DNA of 64,000 nucleotides from Leptonema sp964619535 (lineage in GTDB: Bacteria; Spirochaetota; Leptospiria; Leptospirales; Leptonemataceae). Numbering within the stretch: position 1 is the first letter of the stretch; each line of letters starts with the position of its first letter. Below the pieces are notes generated by a model, which was not told where the DNA came from, made no database searches, and saw only the letters and a program-made list of their open reading frames with translations. Positions 17,104-25,792 of the stretch are shown in pieces. The stretch spans positions 34,879-98,878 of the forward strand of contig CAZUEX010000014.1 of the NCBI GenBank assembly GCA_964619535.1, in the 5' to 3' direction. The position numbers and the translations under genes are program-made.

Positions 17104-17131
17104 AAAAAAAATACCCCTCATCAGGAGGGGT
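17104..17131 (-). terminator. Possible leftward intrinsic terminator
   Basis: Read leftward, ACCCCTC and GAGGGGT form a 7-bp stem with a 5-nt loop followed by a run of eight T residues (plus strand: A-run at 17104-17111). No leftward gene precedes it, so it may shield parAB from antisense transcription or be a remnant. Confidence 0.4.
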
Positions 17132-17233
17132 CGGGGCTTCCATTGGGAATGAATGGTTGGCGACATAATACCGTCCTGTACGGGCATGTCAACCAAAAAG
17201 GAGCCCTTCTGCTGACTTTTTTGGAGGGCCATT

Positions 17234-18079
17234 ATGTCCGCTCAGGATCTGCCGTACTTTAAGTTCGTTCAGGCATTAATAGATGCAGGAATATGGGCAA
17301 AAATGTCCTCTGCTGCCCGAACCCTGTATCCCGTACTGCTTCGCTTTACGGACAGACACTTCTCACCTGTATATCCGGGCTCAAACCGGCTTTTACAACT
17401 GACCGGTTTTAAGCAGAAATCCTCTCTGCGAAGGGCACGGGAGGAGCTGATCGCCCTCGGCCTGATCAGCACGACGCCCGGAACAGGGCGTAGCAACACC
17501 GTATACCACTTCAGGTTCGACTGGGCGACCCCCAGGGAGGCGACAGAGCGCCCCTCCGGGGAGGCAGCAAACACCCCCAGGGTGACGCCGGCAGCACCTC
17601 CGGAGGTAGCCGGCAGTGCTTCGCCGTACAACCAGATCCATATATCCATAAACAATAAACCAGAAATGCCTGCAGGGGCTGCAAAGGATCCCCCCACAGA
17701 TGTCTGGCAGGAATTAATACAGCGCTACGGCGCAGAAACCGTACGCCGCGCCAGGAATGAGCTGGAGCTGGCAGGCCTTCCTGCCTCACCGTCGGATGTT
17801 CAAAAAATACTGTCCGGCAGCTCTGCCTCTGCCGGTATGTCATCTGGCGAGTCGTGGGAGGATCTCAGAGAATTCCTGCGTGAAAGGATCTCTCCGATGA
17901 GCCTGGAGCAACTGGATCGGGCATTGCTGCGCGAAGGGGAGGGCATACTGGTGTTTCGAAGCTCTCTTCCCGAGCACCTGAAGCACCTGCTGGGACGGGT
18001 GGCTCCCCATGTATGTTTTGAACCGGAAATGAGTTCGTTGCGAAGAGAAATATGGTATCAGGCAGGTAATAACGGATGA
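17234..18079 (+). CDS. Winged-helix protein, candidate replication initiator
   Basis: A 281-residue protein. Residues 1-100 form a winged helix of the replication-initiator type: MSSAARTLYPVLLRFTDRH, then LLQLTGFKQKSSLRRAREELIALGLI, then GRSNTVYHF. A Pro/Ala-rich linker separates it from a C-terminal domain (WEDLREFLRERISPMSLEQL, LREGEGILVFRSSLPEHLKHLL) that vaguely recalls DnaA domain I. The gene directly follows parAB and a repeat-rich gap, the arrangement of replication cores in leptospiral plasmids and prophages. The ATG has a GGAGGG site 6 bp upstream. Its ATGA overlap with the tail-fibre-like gene is unexpected for a Rep. The Rep role is inference. Confidence 0.7.
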   Translation: MSAQDLPYFKFVQALIDAGIWAKMSSAARTLYPVLLRFTDRHFSPVYPGSNRLLQLTGFKQKSSLRRAREELIALGLISTTPGTGRSNTVYHFRFDWATPREATERPSGEAANTPRVTPAAPPEVAGSASPYNQIHISINNKPEMPAGAAKDPPTDVWQELIQRYGAETVRRARNELELAGLPASPSDVQKILSGSSASAGMSSGESWEDLREFLRERISPMSLEQLDRALLREGEGILVFRSSLPEHLKHLLGRVAPHVCFEPEMSSLRREIWYQAGNNG

Positions 18080-20559
18080 GTATTCGCATTTCACACCCGG
18101 CGGTGTACCCGTTTCTTGAGGTTCGTTCTGAGGGAAAGGTACAGTTTTCCGATGGCGTCCTGGAATCCTGGGAAGGGACGACAGAGGGAGGGGTTGTTTC
18201 TTTAACGGGGGTTTTTGCAAACGATATATACTTCAATCAGATCCGACTTCTGCCTGGATTTGATCCGTCTACGTTCCCCTCTACGTTTCGTTTTGAGATT
18301 TCACTGGATGGGAAGATCTGGGAACCCATTCTAAAAGAAACCGGCTACGTCGTTGGTCCGGTAGCACCACAGTGGATCTTTCCTCTGATTAAGGCCCGCT
18401 ATATCAAGCTTGTCGTTACCGGCGACCAGGGGAAAAAGCAGATCTCTACAGGGCGCCTGGAGGTCCTCGTTGCCGGCATCGTCGATATCAAGACCTCCAG
18501 CGAGCTCGACAGGCTGTGGGTAAAAGAGAATCTGATCGATGGCAGGTCAGAATATGGCTGGTCCTCGGCCCTGCGCTCGCGCAACCAGGAGGAATCCATT
18601 GAACTGGACCTTGGCTCGATTAACAGGGTCAGCGAGCTGCGTCTTCTTTCAAAGAATGATACAGAAACCTTCTTCCCGACGTCGTTTCGTGTTCTGTACA
18701 GCGATGACCACATCACCTGGCACCATTTAATAGAAGAAAACGGTTTTTTTGCAGAGCCGGCCACATGGTATCGCTGGCGTTTTCTTCCATTAAATATACG
18801 TTACCTGATCATACAGATCCGTGAGAACGCTCGCACACAGGAAGGGAAGTATCTGTCACAGATCGTTGAGGTGGAGCTCTACGCTACGGCCGATCCCGTA
18901 GAAAGGCAGGAGCGGGGGCTTCCCGAGCCTGTTCCCCATTCTTCCGTGCTGCGTTCTGGTATTGTTCGCCTGGCCATGGATGGCGAGGTCAAGGAAGGCG
19001 TTGTGGTACAGGCCCATGACAGACGTCTGCGGCCGGCTACGACCGATGCTCGTGGCATCGTTGAGCTTGCACAGAACGGAGAAGATCGCGAAGGCGTCGT
19101 GGTACAGGGCAACGATCGAAGGCTGAAGCCTGCCACAGAAGATATGCCGGGCATTGTAAGGCTGGCAAGGAACCGGGAAGAAAGAGCCGGGCATGCCGTG
19201 CAGGCCAATGATGATCGCCTGAAGAAGGCCACCGTTGATTCGGAAGGCGTCGTTGAGTTAGCCGAGCCCGGTGAAGACCGTGGTGGCGTTGTGGTGCAGG
19301 GCAATGATCCCCGCCTGCGTTATGCAACGGAGAAGTCTCCCGGTATTGTGCAGCTTGCTGAAGACGGCGCTGTAGAGCCAGGCCGCGTTGTCCAGGCCTC
19401 TGATCCGCGTCTGCGACTTGCAACGACGGAATCTGTTGGCATCCTTCGCTTTGCGCGTCTGGGAGAGCAGGCTGATTTTGCTGCTGTTCAGGCCTCCGAT
19501 CCGCGGCTTGCCGAGGCCACAGAAGAGCGAAAAGGTATTGTGGAGCTTGCCCGAGACGGAGAGGATCGCGAAGGCGTTGCCGTGCAGGGGCATGATCGAA
19601 GACTGAAGCCTGCCACAGAGGATATGCCAGGCATTGTAAGGCTGGCTCCGGCCGGATCACAGCAATCAGGCCTGGTGGTCCAGGCCTCCGATCCGCGACT
19701 CAGCGATGCACGCATGCCTCTGCCACACAGTCATGACTATGCAGCCCTGGATCATGACTTCAACAGCCATCCTGGCATGATCCATCTGGAACGATCAACA
19801 GGCAAGGCCTATGAAGGGCATGTGCCGCCACCGTCCGATCATGCACCGGTGATCGGTGTGAATACAGGCGAGGGCGCTGGCCTGGCCGGACGCGGGAAGG
19901 TGGAAGGTGTGGTCGGTTTCGGACACAGCCAGGGCCTGCGCGGTATTTCGGATAAAGGCTTCGGCACTGTCGGCCAGTCCTTCAGCGGGCCTGGAGGGCA
20001 TTTCAGTTCTGCGCGCAGCTACGATATTGTGGCTGCTACGAAGGGCGAAGATGCTGCCGGTCTCTATGTAGGAGGCTTTGGTCGCCTGGAAGGGACTCTG
20101 TATGCCGGTGCTTCGGCTATCGGTTCATCGCTTGCCGTGTCTTTGCCTTTGAATGCATCGGATGTGATCCTGCCCGGCGATGCCATGATTGCCTCTGTTG
20201 TGGAAGGGGCCGTGCAGAAATGCCAGCATCGGGCCTCGCCCAGGGTGGTGGGCATAGCCGTGGAGAATGCAGCCGTGGTACTGGGAATGCCCGATGAAAG
20301 CTTCCCGTCTTTAAATGAGCCGCTGCAACGTCCGGAAGGACGGGTGCTTGTGGCCGTGGCTGGCGTTGTCCTTGCACGTGTAAGTGCAGAGGGTGGTCCG
20401 GTTGAGCCTGGCGATCTGTTGATCAGCTCGTTCCAGCCTGGCTGTCTGGAAAAGATGTCTGCGCGTGACGGTGGGAATGAACCCGGTCGAATCGTTGCGC
20501 GAGCCCTGGGCAGCGTGAAAAAGGGAGAGGCCTTGATTCAGGTTGTTCTACGCTGCTGA
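18076..20559 (+). CDS. Tail-fibre-like repeat protein with discoidin-like domains
   Basis: An 827-residue protein. Two F5/8-type-C-like domains occupy residues 1-290 (FRFEISLDGKIWEPI and FRVLYSDDHITWHHLI mark equivalent strands). Eight tandem 32-residue repeats fill residues 295-550 with the core G-I-V-x-L-A-x-x-G-x-x-x-x-G-x-V-V-Q-x-x-D-x-R-L. The last runs into SDARMPLPHSH, a signature of phage tail fibres. The C-terminal 250 residues include GDAMIASVVEG, AVAGVVLARV and EPGDLLISS, like the trimerising ends of tail and surface proteins. No signal peptide is present. It starts in the ATGA shared with the rep-like gene. A receptor-binding role in a phage-like or contractile particle is inference. 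Confidence 0.8.
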   Translation: MSIRISHPAVYPFLEVRSEGKVQFSDGVLESWEGTTEGGVVSLTGVFANDIYFNQIRLLPGFDPSTFPSTFRFEISLDGKIWEPILKETGYVVGPVAPQWIFPLIKARYIKLVVTGDQGKKQISTGRLEVLVAGIVDIKTSSELDRLWVKENLIDGRSEYGWSSALRSRNQEESIELDLGSINRVSELRLLSKNDTETFFPTSFRVLYSDDHITWHHLIEENGFFAEPATWYRWRFLPLNIRYLIIQIRENARTQEGKYLSQIVEVELYATADPVERQERGLPEPVPHSSVLRSGIVRLAMDGEVKEGVVVQAHDRRLRPATTDARGIVELAQNGEDREGVVVQGNDRRLKPATEDMPGIVRLARNREERAGHAVQANDDRLKKATVDSEGVVELAEPGEDRGGVVVQGNDPRLRYATEKSPGIVQLAEDGAVEPGRVVQASDPRLRLATTESVGILRFARLGEQADFAAVQASDPRLAEATEERKGIVELARDGEDREGVAVQGHDRRLKPATEDMPGIVRLAPAGSQQSGLVVQASDPRLSDARMPLPHSHDYAALDHDFNSHPGMIHLERSTGKAYEGHVPPPSDHAPVIGVNTGEGAGLAGRGKVEGVVGFGHSQGLRGISDKGFGTVGQSFSGPGGHFSSARSYDIVAATKGEDAAGLYVGGFGRLEGTLYAGASAIGSSLAVSLPLNASDVILPGDAMIASVVEGAVQKCQHRASPRVVGIAVENAAVVLGMPDESFPSLNEPLQRPEGRVLVAVAGVVLARVSAEGGPVEPGDLLISSFQPGCLEKMSARDGGNEPGRIVARALGSVKKGEALIQVVLRC
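18958..19725 (+). repeat. Eight tandem 96-bp coding repeats
   Basis: The eight units encode 32 residues each with no gaps. Units 2-3 and 7-8 are the closest pair: about 30 consecutive codons are nearly identical including at silent positions, pointing to recent internal duplication or conversion. Units 3 and 6 are the most diverged. They are coding repeats, not a CRISPR array. Confidence 0.8.
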
Positions 20560-20590
20560 TGCATATTCGGCAGCCCAGGAAACAGGCAGG

Positions 20591-20609
20591 CCCTTTTTTT
20601 AAAAAAGGG
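20591..20609. repeat. CCCTTTTTT/AAAAAAGGG palindrome
   Basis: A 19-bp inverted repeat with a single central base, in the gap between the tail-fibre-like gene and metF. Too little loop is present for a normal terminator hairpin unless the A/T part opens. It may still end transcription of the upstream operon, or bind protein. Confidence 0.4.
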
Positions 20610-20667
20610 TGGATGAAACATAGGGAAGATAGGATTCTGCATGAGCCGCTGTGCGGTGGGTGCTCGT

Positions 20668-21558
20668 ATGGATAAAATTTCGGATAGATTAAACAAAAAA
20701 CAACCGCTTTTTTCCTTTGAGTTCTTTCCTCCGAAGAACAGCGAAGGCGAAGCTCAGCTGATGCGCACGATTGAAGAGCTGAAATCGCTGGAGCCGGACT
20801 TTGTATCGGTCACCTATGGTGCCGGCGGATCGACGCGTGAGAAGACGCGCGAATGGGTACGAAGCATCCAGGAGCAGTATGCCGTGCCGGCCATGGCGCA
20901 TCTGACCTGTGTGGGCTCGGGGCGTGCAGAGATTCAGGGCATCCTGGAAGATCTCTATTCCGATGGAATCCGCAATATTATGGCTCTGCGTGGAGATCCA
21001 CCAAAAGGGCAGACCTCGTTTGAGCCGGTGCCCGATGGCTTTCGTTATGCCAATGAGCTGATTGCCTTTATTCGCTCTACGGGCCTGGACTTCTGTCTGG
21101 GGGCCGCTGCTTATCCTGAGGTGCATGGAGAGGCTCCCTCTGCCGAAGAGGATCTGCAAAACCTGAAGCGAAAGGTCGATGCAGGGGTGGACTTTCTCGT
21201 AACGCAGCTTTTCTTTGATAACAGTAAGTATTTTTCTTTTGTAGAGAAGGCCAGGGCAGCCGGCATTGGTGTGCCGATCATTCCGGGCATTATGCCGATT
21301 ACCGCCTTTCGACAGATCGAACGGTTTACAGCCATGGCCGGGTGCCATATCCCCGATTCGCTTGTGAAGGGACTGGATGAGTTGCAGAACGACACAGCGG
21401 CACTGCTTGAGTTCAGCCTTGCCTTCACCCAGAAACAATGCGAAGAACTGATTGCCGGCGGGGCACCGGGAATACACTTTTATACGCTGAATCAGAGCCG
21501 TGCATCGGCGATGATTCTCGAGCGATTGCGGCGTGGTGTATTGACGGAGTTACGATGA
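20668..21558 (+). CDS. metF: 5,10-methylenetetrahydrofolate reductase
   Basis: A 296-residue MetF, a flavoprotein that makes 5-methyl-THF, the methyl donor used by MetH. Family motifs are FSFEFFPPKN at the N-terminus, VSVTYGAGGSTR, NIMALRGDPP, FCLGAAAYPEVH and FLVTQLFFDNSKY, ending in GGAPGIHFYTLNQS. The start is set at ATG 20668 (MDKISDRL), which gives normal family length; an upstream ATG at 20641 would add nine residues and also has a plausible GGGAAG site. The stop overlaps the start of the PP2C phosphatase gene (ATGA). The palindrome found upstream of metH is not visible here. Confidence 0.93.
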   Translation: MDKISDRLNKKQPLFSFEFFPPKNSEGEAQLMRTIEELKSLEPDFVSVTYGAGGSTREKTREWVRSIQEQYAVPAMAHLTCVGSGRAEIQGILEDLYSDGIRNIMALRGDPPKGQTSFEPVPDGFRYANELIAFIRSTGLDFCLGAAAYPEVHGEAPSAEEDLQNLKRKVDAGVDFLVTQLFFDNSKYFSFVEKARAAGIGVPIIPGIMPITAFRQIERFTAMAGCHIPDSLVKGLDELQNDTAALLEFSLAFTQKQCEELIAGGAPGIHFYTLNQSRASAMILERLRRGVLTELR

Positions 21559-23303
21559 AAGACGTTCTCACTCTGAAGCAGATCAGCGGTATTACCACAC
21601 GGATAAATTCCGAACTTGATCTGGCCAGTTTGTTGACCGTCATCATGGACACAGCCCGGGAATTACTCCGCACACAGGGAGCATCCCTTCTTCTCTATGA
21701 CCCGGACACCGAGGACCTGATCTTTGATATTGCACGTGGAGAGCGCAGTAACATCCTTGCGCGAAGACGGATTCCAGCAGGGCAGGGTATTGCAGGAGAA
21801 TGTGCACGTATTCGAAAGCCCATTCTCGTTAACGATGCGCAGAATGATCCTCGCTGGCTCCGCACCATTGACCAGGCCAGCGGATTTGTTACCCGTAACG
21901 TAATCGCCGTTCCAATGGAGGCTCGCGGCGAACTGATCGGTGTTCTGGAAGCCGTAAACACCATGGATGGACGTGACTTTACCCGTCGCGATGAGAGGCT
22001 TCTTACGTTTCTTTCAGGCATGGCCGGCCTTGCCATCTACAACCGTCGCCTTTATGCGAATCTCAAGGATCGCATGGAAGAGCTGAACTGCATCCATGAG
22101 ATTTCGCGTTCGCTTCATGAGCACGATGATCTTGAGCCCATGCTGGATGCCATTTTATCGGCCATTGAAGAAGTCCTCGATGTGGAGCGTCTGTCACTGG
22201 CACTTCGAGACCGGTCTTCGGGCGAATTCATGATTCTTCGTACCCGGGGCTTCTCGCTGGAAGAGAACGATCTGCGCATTGATCCTGAACGGGGCGTGGC
22301 CTCGATGGTTCTAAAGTCCGGGCAGCCTCTTCTTGTACGCGATCTGGTGCGTGATCTTGGCTTCACCTCGGAGAATGCAGGCAGGTATCGAACGTCGTCG
22401 TTTATTTCTGTGCCCATTCTCGTCGATGAACAGGTGACGGGCCTTCTGAACGTTGCCGATAAGAAGAATGGTAATCCATTCGACCAGTTTGAGCTGAAGG
22501 TCCTTACGACGATCGCCGCACAGCTTTCTTCTGCCATCCAGCGCCTGGATGCGCGCTCCAGGGAGATCGAAATCCGGATGTATCGCAAGGACCTCGAAAC
22601 GGCTGCAAACATCCAGAGGAATTCGCTGCCTGAAATCCCGTCCGAGATTGCCGGTGTAAAGATGGCAGCCGGTTATGAGGCCTGTCGCGAGGTAGGGGGC
22701 GACTTTTACGATTTTCATTATCATTCAGAGAATCTGATGTCTTTTGTGATGGCAGATGTTTCGGGCAAGGGCGTGCCGGCAGCGCTGTTTATGGAATATT
22801 CCAAGACGCTGCTTGGCGCACATATACCGCGTCTGATCCATCCTGTTAAATCATTAACCGAGGTAAATGCCGAGCTGATCCGCAATTCTCGCATGGGATT
22901 GTTCGTTACGGTCATGCTGGTGCAGGTGGAACGCGATCTTGACCGACTTCGCATCGCTTCGGCAGGGCATAATCATCAGATTCTTTATCGCGCGCGCACG
23001 GGCCGTATTGAGTCGCTGTCAGGGCAGGGGCCTCCTCTTGGAACCTTTGAGGGGGCGGAGTATCGCGAAAAGATCTATCATTATGAAAAGGGCGACCTGC
23101 TTGTTCTCTACACGGATGGTATCAGCGAGGCACAGAAGCAGAACTTCGAACAGTACGGTGAAGACAGGCTCTTTGATCTGATTCGTCGTGTTGGCCATCT
23201 TGAGCCTTCCGACATTGTGAAAGAGATCTTCGCCGATGTGAATAGCTTTATTGCCGGAGCCGAGCAGATGGATGACGCTACCGTCATGGTTGTGCGTTTG
23301 TAG
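21555..23303 (+). CDS. GAF-GAF-PP2C (RsbU/SpoIIE-type) serine phosphatase
   Basis: A 582-residue signalling phosphatase. Two GAF domains occupy roughly residues 5-165 and 180-335, each ending in a typical block (VIAVPMEARGELIGVLEAV; SFISVPILVDEQVTGLLNV). A short linker with AANIQRNSLPEIP leads into a SpoIIE-type PP2C domain with VGGDFYDFH, ADVSGKGVPAALFM and YTDGISEA, the metal-binding aspartates being present. It probably dephosphorylates an anti-sigma antagonist in a partner-switching pathway in response to a small ligand. No anti-sigma or antagonist gene is adjacent. It is translationally coupled to metF, although a functional link is not obvious. Confidence 0.92.
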   Translation: MKDVLTLKQISGITTRINSELDLASLLTVIMDTARELLRTQGASLLLYDPDTEDLIFDIARGERSNILARRRIPAGQGIAGECARIRKPILVNDAQNDPRWLRTIDQASGFVTRNVIAVPMEARGELIGVLEAVNTMDGRDFTRRDERLLTFLSGMAGLAIYNRRLYANLKDRMEELNCIHEISRSLHEHDDLEPMLDAILSAIEEVLDVERLSLALRDRSSGEFMILRTRGFSLEENDLRIDPERGVASMVLKSGQPLLVRDLVRDLGFTSENAGRYRTSSFISVPILVDEQVTGLLNVADKKNGNPFDQFELKVLTTIAAQLSSAIQRLDARSREIEIRMYRKDLETAANIQRNSLPEIPSEIAGVKMAAGYEACREVGGDFYDFHYHSENLMSFVMADVSGKGVPAALFMEYSKTLLGAHIPRLIHPVKSLTEVNAELIRNSRMGLFVTVMLVQVERDLDRLRIASAGHNHQILYRARTGRIESLSGQGPPLGTFEGAEYREKIYHYEKGDLLVLYTDGISEAQKQNFEQYGEDRLFDLIRRVGHLEPSDIVKEIFADVNSFIAGAEQMDDATVMVVRL

Positions 23304-23312
23304 GGGGAAGTC

Positions 23313-24353
23313 ATGCTGTTCCAGGGATCGATAGAGGAGCGCATAGAGCGGTTGCTTCAACTCGGTCGGGAACATTCGGAGCGGTTCTGTTCGGCTGAAG
23401 AACAGATGAAACGACGCCTGTATCTTGCAAGGCATCCCACCCTGGTCGTGGTCTTAAAGTGCATGGATGGCCGCGTTCACATTCCCTGGGCCACGCAGAT
23501 GCCGATGGGGATTATCCGACCCTTTCGTAACCTCGGAGGGATGTTCGATTTAGGCTGGCCTTACCTTGGCGAAATACTGGTGAATACCGTGCACGAGGCC
23601 ATGTCTGCAGGTAACCGGACCCTCCTTTTGATAACGTATCATTTTTCCAGAAGCTGCCATGAGTGGGGCTGTGCTGGCTTCCAGTATGATCGTGGCCGGG
23701 CCTTTGAGCATGCCCTGGAGATTCAACGTCAGGCCATTCATATGTTTGGCCGCGATGTGGTATATCCTGTCGTCTGTGGCTTTGAAACGGATCGCGAAGC
23801 ATTGATCTTTCACGGCGACCAGGATGTCTTTGATCCGCTGCAGGAAGATGTTGATCTACAGGCATTGCCGGACCGTTTTCGCGCTCTCTACCCTGAAATG
23901 CCGGGATCGATTCTTCGCGATCTGCTTCCCCTTGTGCACGGGAATCTGAGGCATATCGAGAGTACGGCAAACAGCGAAGGACTGCAGGCCCCGGAACATC
24001 GCGAATGGGCACTGTGCATTGGACGGGGCTTTGACTTCCTGCATGCTCCCAATGTGGCCTTGATTGTTGGCCCTTACAGCCCGGATCTTTCCGGTCCGAT
24101 TGCAAAGGCAGGAGCCATCCTGGCTGACAACATGAGAAGCGGACGCATTGCTGCAGACGGATTTTTGCTTCTGGCTTCGTCTCCGTATTCAGAGCAGGGC
24201 ATGGATCGTGCCCGCGCTGAACTGAAATCGCGGTTCCTTGCCGACTTTGCTGCTACCGTGTTGCAGGCCGAACATCCTGAGCTTGCATCGAAGATGGTTC
24301 GACGTATTGCCGTGCTTGATTGGGACCGACGATCTCTTGAGCTTATAGATTAG
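23313..24353 (+). CDS. Carbonic-anhydrase-like zinc protein
   Basis: A 346-residue protein resembling divergent beta-type carbonic anhydrases, including the carboxysomal shell branch. Candidate zinc/active-site residues are Cys50-x-Asp52-x-Arg54 (KCMDGRVH), a FRNLGG segment near 71-76, and His110 with Cys115/Cys120 in HFSRSCHEWGCAGF. No carboxysome gene is nearby, so a shell role is unlikely. Reversible CO2 hydration or a different zinc hydrolase activity is possible. It follows the PP2C gene by 9 bp and ends 11 bp inside the convergent DTW gene. Confidence 0.65.
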   Translation: MLFQGSIEERIERLLQLGREHSERFCSAEEQMKRRLYLARHPTLVVVLKCMDGRVHIPWATQMPMGIIRPFRNLGGMFDLGWPYLGEILVNTVHEAMSAGNRTLLLITYHFSRSCHEWGCAGFQYDRGRAFEHALEIQRQAIHMFGRDVVYPVVCGFETDREALIFHGDQDVFDPLQEDVDLQALPDRFRALYPEMPGSILRDLLPLVHGNLRHIESTANSEGLQAPEHREWALCIGRGFDFLHAPNVALIVGPYSPDLSGPIAKAGAILADNMRSGRIAADGFLLLASSPYSEQGMDRARAELKSRFLADFAATVLQAEHPELASKMVRRIAVLDWDRRSLELID

Positions 24354-24972
24354 ATTCGCGCAAAGAAGGTCGTCGCAGCCCTCTTGATTCAAGAATACGA
24401 TAGACGGCTTCGCGAAAAAAGGCCATCATTGCCTTTTGCAGTTCAGGACCTTCCAGTATTCCCAGGGCCGCTGCCGCTGCTTCGAATGTGCTCGTCCTTC
24501 CCTTTTCTGCCTGTTCGCGAAGCACGAAGATGGAAGGCTCTACAGCGGGCAGTCTGGCAAAGGTGAGGTGTTTGAAATGTGGATCTCTTCGCGCAATTCG
24601 TGAGGCCTGGTTCCAGGTTCCATCCGGTATGACCAGCTCGATGTCATCGGGTGAAAATCTGTTACGTATTTCGTTCAGGTCGACGGCGTCCTGGAGCGGG
24701 AACAGAGCAATCCGAACAGGGCGACGTTTGATGACCGTTGTTGTCTGATGGGGATGGCTGCCTGCGCGAAGCTGAAGGTGGCAGCCCTGGACGGCAAGCT
24801 GCAGGAGGCGAATGGTGGATGTCGTTTTAAACCGCTCCGCGCTGTGATGGACGACGGTCAGAGCCGTGCGGGCAGGCAGTGCCGGGGCCAGATGGCAGAG
24901 GCAGCTCTGCTGCAACATGTAGCAAACCGGGCATCGTATCTCCGGACGTGTTCGGTGTCGCATTGTGTCCAT
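24343..24972 (-). CDS. DTW-domain tRNA-uridine aminocarboxypropyltransferase
   Basis: A 209-residue DTW-domain (TapT-type) enzyme that transfers the 3-amino-3-carboxypropyl group of SAM to a tRNA uridine (acp3U). The signature is PDGTWNQA with the D-x-T-W core. An N-terminal zinc knuckle CPVCYMLQQSCLCH, the VVHHSAERFKTTST block and a late RTSTFEAAA motif complete the family picture. The start was set at MDTMRHRT; an ATG ten residues upstream is possible. It is convergent with the carbonic-anhydrase-like gene (11-bp overlap) and divergent from a membrane-protein gene. Confidence 0.85.
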   Translation of the reverse strand: MDTMRHRTRPEIRCPVCYMLQQSCLCHLAPALPARTALTVVHHSAERFKTTSTIRLLQLAVQGCHLQLRAGSHPHQTTTVIKRRPVRIALFPLQDAVDLNEIRNRFSPDDIELVIPDGTWNQASRIARRDPHFKHLTFARLPAVEPSIFVLREQAEKGRTSTFEAAAAALGILEGPELQKAMMAFFREAVYRILESRGLRRPSLRESNL

Positions 24973-25042
24973 GATTCCTGCCTGCTGTTCGTTGCCGTGC
25001 ATTTTTGAGCTGCCACGGGGGCGATCCCGACAAAATGGGCCT

Positions 25043-25792
25043 ATGATCGGAATGCGGAAGCCCTTCAGGGTGGTTTTGTTTTCTCTCTACGGGGTTGTTC
25101 TGTGCATCCCCGCCGTAGCTGTGTTCTACAGTGAGATGCCGGCCTTTATGGCTCTGGCCGTCACATACCTGGCCCTCCTGCTTGTGTGGATCCTGTCCGG
25201 GGCGGCCTGGGCCTCTGGATATGAGCGGGCACGCAGGCCGGCCCTTGCTGCCCTTTTTCTACAGATACTGTTTGCGCTGGCCTGGGTCGCTTCCCTGTAC
25301 GACCTTGTGGGCGTCTTTGTCAGGGATGCCCGCCTGATAGAGCCGGCCAGGACGGCCTCGATTGCCATCTGCTTCGTCGCCGGCATGGCCATTCCAGCCT
25401 ATTTCTTTTACACGCTGCACGGTAGTAGCTTAAACAGGATCTGGGAGCTGCCGATTGTTCCCGTTCTGTTGATTGTATCCTCGGTCTATTCCCTGGCTTC
25501 GTTGCTACTTGGTCTGCCGGCCCCGTTTTTTGCCGGATGGCTGGAAGGCACGGCCGGAGCGGTAACCCTGGTGGTTCTTGCTGTGGCCTTTCTGGCAACG
25601 GCCTGGTTTCGCCTGTTTGCCATCGGTCTTGCTCTGTTGCTGCTGGTCTGTTTGGCCCTGACTGTTTCGCTTACCGTGCAGGGACAGGCGCAGCTTGCAT
25701 CGGCCTTTCTAACACCCGTAATCATCTGCGGCCTGGTGACGGCATTTTTGCTGTACCTGACCTTGCAGAGGACGCGGTTAATGGGATCGTAA
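25043..25792 (+). CDS. Polytopic membrane protein, unknown function
   Basis: A 249-residue hydrophobic protein with about seven or eight predicted membrane helices, starting at MIGMRKPFRVVLF so that the first helix follows directly. The frame is open further upstream to 24965, but that part overlaps the divergent DTW gene and looks non-coding. It is rich in Leu/Val/Ala with few charged residues and no recognisable transporter motif. The 3' end overlaps the convergent MYG1-like gene by 15 bp. Confidence 0.7.
   Translation: MIGMRKPFRVVLFSLYGVVLCIPAVAVFYSEMPAFMALAVTYLALLLVWILSGAAWASGYERARRPALAALFLQILFALAWVASLYDLVGVFVRDARLIEPARTASIAICFVAGMAIPAYFFYTLHGSSLNRIWELPIVPVLLIVSSVYSLASLLLGLPAPFFAGWLEGTAGAVTLVVLAVAFLATAWFRLFAIGLALLLLVCLALTVSLTVQGQAQLASAFLTPVIICGLVTAFLLYLTLQRTRLMGS

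Noticed and set aside
18958..19725. Regular 96-bp repeats that could suggest a CRISPR array or VNTR locus
   Set aside because: The repeats have no unique spacers and stay in one open frame encoding 32-residue units of the tail-fibre-like protein.
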